Assembly (NCBI RefSeq): GCF_000150955.2
Contig: NC_011675.1
Location: forward strand, 1 to 64,000
DNA: 64,000 bases
DNA from: Phaeodactylum tricornutum CCAP 1055/1
Lineage: Eukaryota; Bacillariophyta; Bacillariophyceae; Surirellales; Neidiaceae
Direction: 5' to 3'
The position numbers and the translations under genes are program-made. Under the pieces are notes generated by a model. It saw only the letters and a list, made by a program, of their open reading frames with translations, searched no databases and had not been told where the DNA came from. This document shows, one piece after another, positions 62,699 through 64,000 of the stretch (position 1 is the first letter of the stretch; each line of letters begins with the position of its first letter).

Positions 62699-63433
62699 GT
62701 CGATATTCGTAAGAACCATGCGTACTCCGTAAAATGGAGGCTTTCTGTATTGCTTAGAATATGAAATGAATGTTTTACAAAAACTTTTGTTTCCCAATTG
62801 GTTGATGTCATTTTTTGTGGACAGAGAGGACGCAAGCAACCAAGGTTCTCTTGCGTATGGAACGTGTTCTTTTGCAGACGGAACTTGCCTCTTCGTAGTA
62901 ATTATCATTGTATGTTCGTTCTCTATGAATTTATAGTCAAGCTTCCTTTTGCTACTACCCTGCTCCTCAATCAGCGTCAGGGAAGCAAGATCCTCCTCGG
63001 CTAGGGTCTTAGCATGGTTCTTGGCCTACGCTAGCTAGGAAGGTACCATAAAAACGAGAGCTATTAATGGCTCAGCATTTATCCGATACATGTTTAACAG
63101 AAAGACAGAAAACACGAAAAAAGTTGTTGACAGTGAATGCTCCAGATGTCACAAGAAAGGCGTTGGGGCGAATCGATTGGGCCTTTGGAGGCATTAGTAA
63201 AAAGGAGAAAGCTTTTTAATCTTTGTCGACATGTACTTCTATACAATATTGCTATTGAAATGAAGGACAGCTTGAAATGTCTATCGACATAGTGACTCCG
63301 ACTTAAGGTCATTCACTATTTTTACGCGTGACCGCGGACCCAAAACCCGACCGGCAGCTCCTGGTTTAAACATAATACAAATTCTAGCTCCAAAATTGAC
63401 TCTCTTTGAACCGACGACCCAATTGGTTCTACC
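62699..63433. other. Spacer
   Basis: No gene recognised. An ACTGT-like motif (gttgacagtgaatg) is at about 63126. Confidence 0.5.
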
Positions 63434-63919
63434 ATGCAGCTTCGATGTTTTGCCGTAGCGTTGGTCGCCGCTATTGTCCAGGCTCAGATACCTAGCGACA
63501 TGCCCAGTGATGTCCCTTCGGGCACTCCCATTCAAGCTCCGGTTGAAGGTGGGGCTACCTCCAGTATGCCTTCGACAATGCCAGCTGCTTCGAATTTGTG
63601 CTTCATCTGTGGTGAAGGCCGTGTTGTCGGAAACCCTGATGGTGTCATTAGTGGTGGCGACCAAACTGCTACGTGCGGTGAAGCGAGTATGGCCGGTCTA
63701 TCTGGAATGATCCCTGCCTTTCAATGCCCGTTGGTTCAGGGCATAGCTCCCGGTTTGTGTGACTGCCGCGAAGCTGGAAGTCCGACTGCTGCTCCTGTTT
63801 TTACGACGGAAGGGACCCCTTCGGCGAGCCCGGTGGAAGTGACATCTAACGCCACTATCCGTAACACGGTCCTTGCGATCGGGAGCACAATTGTCGCTTG
63901 GATGGCCTGTTGGGGCTAG
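63434..63919 (+). CDS. Small secreted Cys-rich protein with hydrophobic C-terminus
   Basis: 161 residues from the ATG at 63434. Signal peptide MQLRCFAVALVAAIVQA, then a short Pro/Ser/Thr linker with PSDMPSDVPSGTP repeats. A compact Cys domain follows: LCFICGEGRVVGNPDGVIS, TCGEASMAGLSGMIP, FQCPLVQGIAPGLCDC. Six cysteines in the order CxxC, C, C, CxC suggest disulfide knots. A second Pro/Thr linker leads to a hydrophobic end (IRNTVLAIGSTIVAWMACWG) that could be a GPI signal or membrane anchor. I know similar CxxCGxG...C...CxC modules as recurrent in diatom secreted proteins, but no function. Expected at the cell surface; the adhesive or wall role is a guess. The signal peptide and single frame make the gene itself fairly sure. 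Confidence 0.78.
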   Translation: MQLRCFAVALVAAIVQAQIPSDMPSDVPSGTPIQAPVEGGATSSMPSTMPAASNLCFICGEGRVVGNPDGVISGGDQTATCGEASMAGLSGMIPAFQCPLVQGIAPGLCDCREAGSPTAAPVFTTEGTPSASPVEVTSNATIRNTVLAIGSTIVAWMACWG

Positions 63920-64000
63920 CGCTTATTATATTGCAGATCATGGTTGTTCATGTTCGGAGCATGGGCTGCTGTAACAACAACCCTGAAACATGATCACATT

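Noticed and set aside
1-64000. CRISPR arrays, bacterial operons, ribosome-binding sites and rRNA genes
   Set aside because: None seen; introns, LTR elements and targeting presequences mark the DNA as eukaryotic nuclear.
1-64000. tRNA and small RNA genes
   Set aside because: I scanned spacers for the T-loop GGTTCGA.TCC box and saw no convincing cloverleaf; a covariance-model search would be needed to exclude them.

Overview
The window looks like nuclear DNA of a marine stramenopile alga, most likely a pennate diatom of the Phaeodactylum tricornutum type. Five things point there. Three proteins carry an N-terminal signal peptide ending in a diatom plastid-import motif with an aromatic residue just after the cleavage site. 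Heat-shock-factor (HSF) genes are multiplied. There are two Ty1/copia LTR retrotransposons. Secreted proteins combine fasciclin domains with Pro/Thr repeats. Genes are compact, with few short GT-AG introns. The species call is an inference; no sequence search was possible.

Layout. 1-4.3 kb: a secreted FKBP-type prolyl isomerase cut by the window edge, a decayed class 3 lipase, and an intron-containing ESCRT-III gene (CHMP1/Vps46). 6.3-24.1 kb: four HSF-type genes, all on the minus strand, separated by long gene-poor spacers. A 5.3 kb copia element with apparently identical LTRs sits between the first and second. 24.8-29.8 kb: a type II membrane glycosyltransferase, a probable thylakoid-lumen Cys-rich protein, a plastid-targeted protein of unknown function, and ribosomal protein S9 with a nine-codon first exon. 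30.2-37.9 kb: an older, broken copia element on the minus strand. 38.4-44.7 kb: three related secreted proteins in tandem, two with paired FAS1 domains and one almost pure Pro/Thr repeat. 45.4-55.8 kb: a hypothetical protein, a very large Mlo-like membrane protein, a plastid protein with two thioredoxin-fold GST/glutaredoxin domains, and a coiled-coil protein ending in a prenylation box. 55.9-63.9 kb: a CRAL-TRIO protein divergent from a PX-BAR sorting nexin, an allantoinase, and a small secreted Cys-rich protein.

The main unexplained signals are three. The HSF genes have an unusual shared plan: DNA-binding domain at the C-terminus, a short helix at the N-terminus, and no recognisable HR-A/B coiled coil. 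A short motif of the type TTAACTGTAA / TGACTGTGA recurs in many spacers and also lies inside the young copia LTR. Reading-frame breaks occur in four otherwise well-conserved host genes (lipase, one FAS1 gene, sorting nexin, allantoinase), which could be real decay, allelic difference or assembly error.

All coordinates come from reading the sequence. Splice sites were chosen by frame restoration and GT-AG consensus, and family names from motifs recognised by eye.
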